NCBI GenBank assembly: GCA_002296225.1
Contig: DBHR01000103.1
Coordinates: forward strand, 1,278 to 8,141
Length of the DNA: 6,864 bases
Direction: 5' to 3'
Source of the DNA: Acidobacteria bacterium UBA823
GTDB taxonomy: Bacteria > Acidobacteriota > Vicinamibacteria > Vicinamibacterales > UBA823
Below the pieces are notes generated by a model. The model ran no database searches and had not been told where the DNA came from. It saw nothing but the letters and a program-made list of their open reading frames with translations. Position 1 is the stretch's first letter, and the number at the start of each line of letters is the position of its first letter. Shown in pieces: positions 6,536 through 6,864 of the stretch. A program made the position numbers and the translations under genes.

Positions 6536-6570
6536 GGCCATCATCCCCAAGCGGATGACGGCCTTTTTTT
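6536..6570 (+). terminator. Strong intrinsic terminator 31 bases before ilvD
   Basis: GGCCATCATCC (6536-6546) pairs with GGATGACGGCC (6553-6563) with one A-C mismatch and a 6-base loop, followed directly by seven T. It points toward ilvD and ends 31 bases before the ilvD ATG. It therefore either ends a separate upstream RNA or works as an attenuator, because no space remains for a normal promoter after it. Confidence 0.88.
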
Positions 6571-6601
6571 GTATTCGTGCCCAGTAAGGAAGACCAACGT
6601 G

Positions 6602-6864
6602 ATGAGCATACCGTCAGCCACCCGCCGAAGCGCTGCCCTGACCGAAGGGCCGAGCCGCGCGCCCGCCCGAGCCATGTTGAAAGCGGTCGGGTTCGACGAC
6701 GCGGCGCTGCGCAAGCCGCTCATCGGCGTAGCGAACACTTGGATCGAGATCGGTCCGTGTAACTTTCATCTGCGGCAACTCGCTGTGCAGGTCAAGCAGG
6801 GTATTCGTGAGGCGGGTGGCACGCCGATGGAGTTCAACACGGTGTCGATCTCCGATGGCATCAC
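6602..6864 (+). CDS. ilvD: Dihydroxy-acid dehydratase, N-terminal part (cut by window edge)
   Basis: The first 87 codons of IlvD, an enzyme of about 560 residues. It dehydrates 2,3-dihydroxy-3-methylbutanoate and its homologue to the 2-keto acids that give valine, leucine and isoleucine, in the cytoplasm. The family signature is unmistakable: GPSRAPARAMLKAVGF (residues 16-31), then KPLIGVANTWIEIGPCNFHL (38-57), whose C53 is the first iron-sulphur ligand, then GGTPMEFNTVSISDGI at the edge. A GTG at 6599 lies directly before the ATG in frame. AGGA (6587-6590) is 8 bases from the GTG and 11 from the ATG, so either may be used. No separate promoter is seen after the terminator at 6536-6570, so expression probably depends on read-through from the leader. 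Confidence 0.96.
   Translation, partial: MSIPSATRRSAALTEGPSRAPARAMLKAVGFDDAALRKPLIGVANTWIEIGPCNFHLRQLAVQVKQGIREAGGTPMEFNTVSISDGI

Larger units (their letters stand above)
6370..6570 (+). promoter_or_regulatory. Structured leader RNA upstream of ilvD, candidate transcription attenuator
   Basis: Between the AT-rich island and ilvD lies a leader with three hairpins. First, TCTGGGGC (6370-6377) pairs with GCTCCAGA (6387-6394), 8 pairs including one G-U. Second, GCGG/CCGC and TTCC/GGGA form a two-part stem at 6462-6491. Third is the terminator at 6536-6570. GGGATGAT (6496-6503) is exactly complementary to ATCATCCC (6540-6547), which includes most of the terminator's 5' arm, so an antiterminator could form. 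A short ORF rich in Ile, Leu and Val ends at 6507, just past that upstream arm. The layout matches ribosome-mediated attenuation of branched-chain amino acid genes. An independent small RNA ending at the terminator is the main alternative. Confidence 0.45.

Overview
The window is ordinary-looking chromosomal DNA from a moderately GC-rich, Gram-negative-type bacterium. Support for this comes from signal-peptide proteins, a Tat substrate, strong GGAGG-type ribosome sites and a tRNA gene with its CCA encoded. A large secreted M14 peptidase with a C-terminal amidotransferase-like region, an orphan secreted repeat protein and a tiny conserved-looking protein fit Acidobacteriota (Vicinamibacteria-like) or a related soil or marine lineage. 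This placement is inference; no marker gene settles it. No phage, transposon, CRISPR array or defence island is visible.

Left half, minus strand (3662 to 1): tRNA-Arg(UCU), then a large zinc carboxypeptidase-like secreted protein, then 15 bases later a glutamine-synthetase-family ligase that runs off the left edge. The short gap, with the second gene's ribosome site just after the first gene's stop, indicates one transcript. It may even start at the tRNA. A peptide-degrading exoenzyme and a gamma-glutamyl ligase suggest amino-acid or peptide nitrogen use.

Middle, plus strand (3796 to 5226): a Tat-exported SGNH/GDSL esterase, then a YhbS-like GNAT acetyltransferase 99 bases downstream. A 162-residue secreted protein of unknown function converges on them from the minus strand (5850 to 5362). 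A perfect inverted repeat lies at that convergent junction.

Right part, plus strand (6117 to 6864): a 61-residue protein that reads like a ribbon-helix-helix unit with a CxxC tail, then an AT-rich promoter-like island. Next comes a roughly 230-base structured leader with hairpins, a small ORF rich in Ile, Leu and Val, a strong intrinsic terminator and a possible antiterminator pairing. The start of ilvD (dihydroxy-acid dehydratase) follows and is cut by the right edge.

The most interesting item is this ilvD leader, which has the parts expected of a transcription attenuator, although the control peptide is only weakly supported. The rest is recognisable housekeeping or hydrolase content plus two orphan small proteins.
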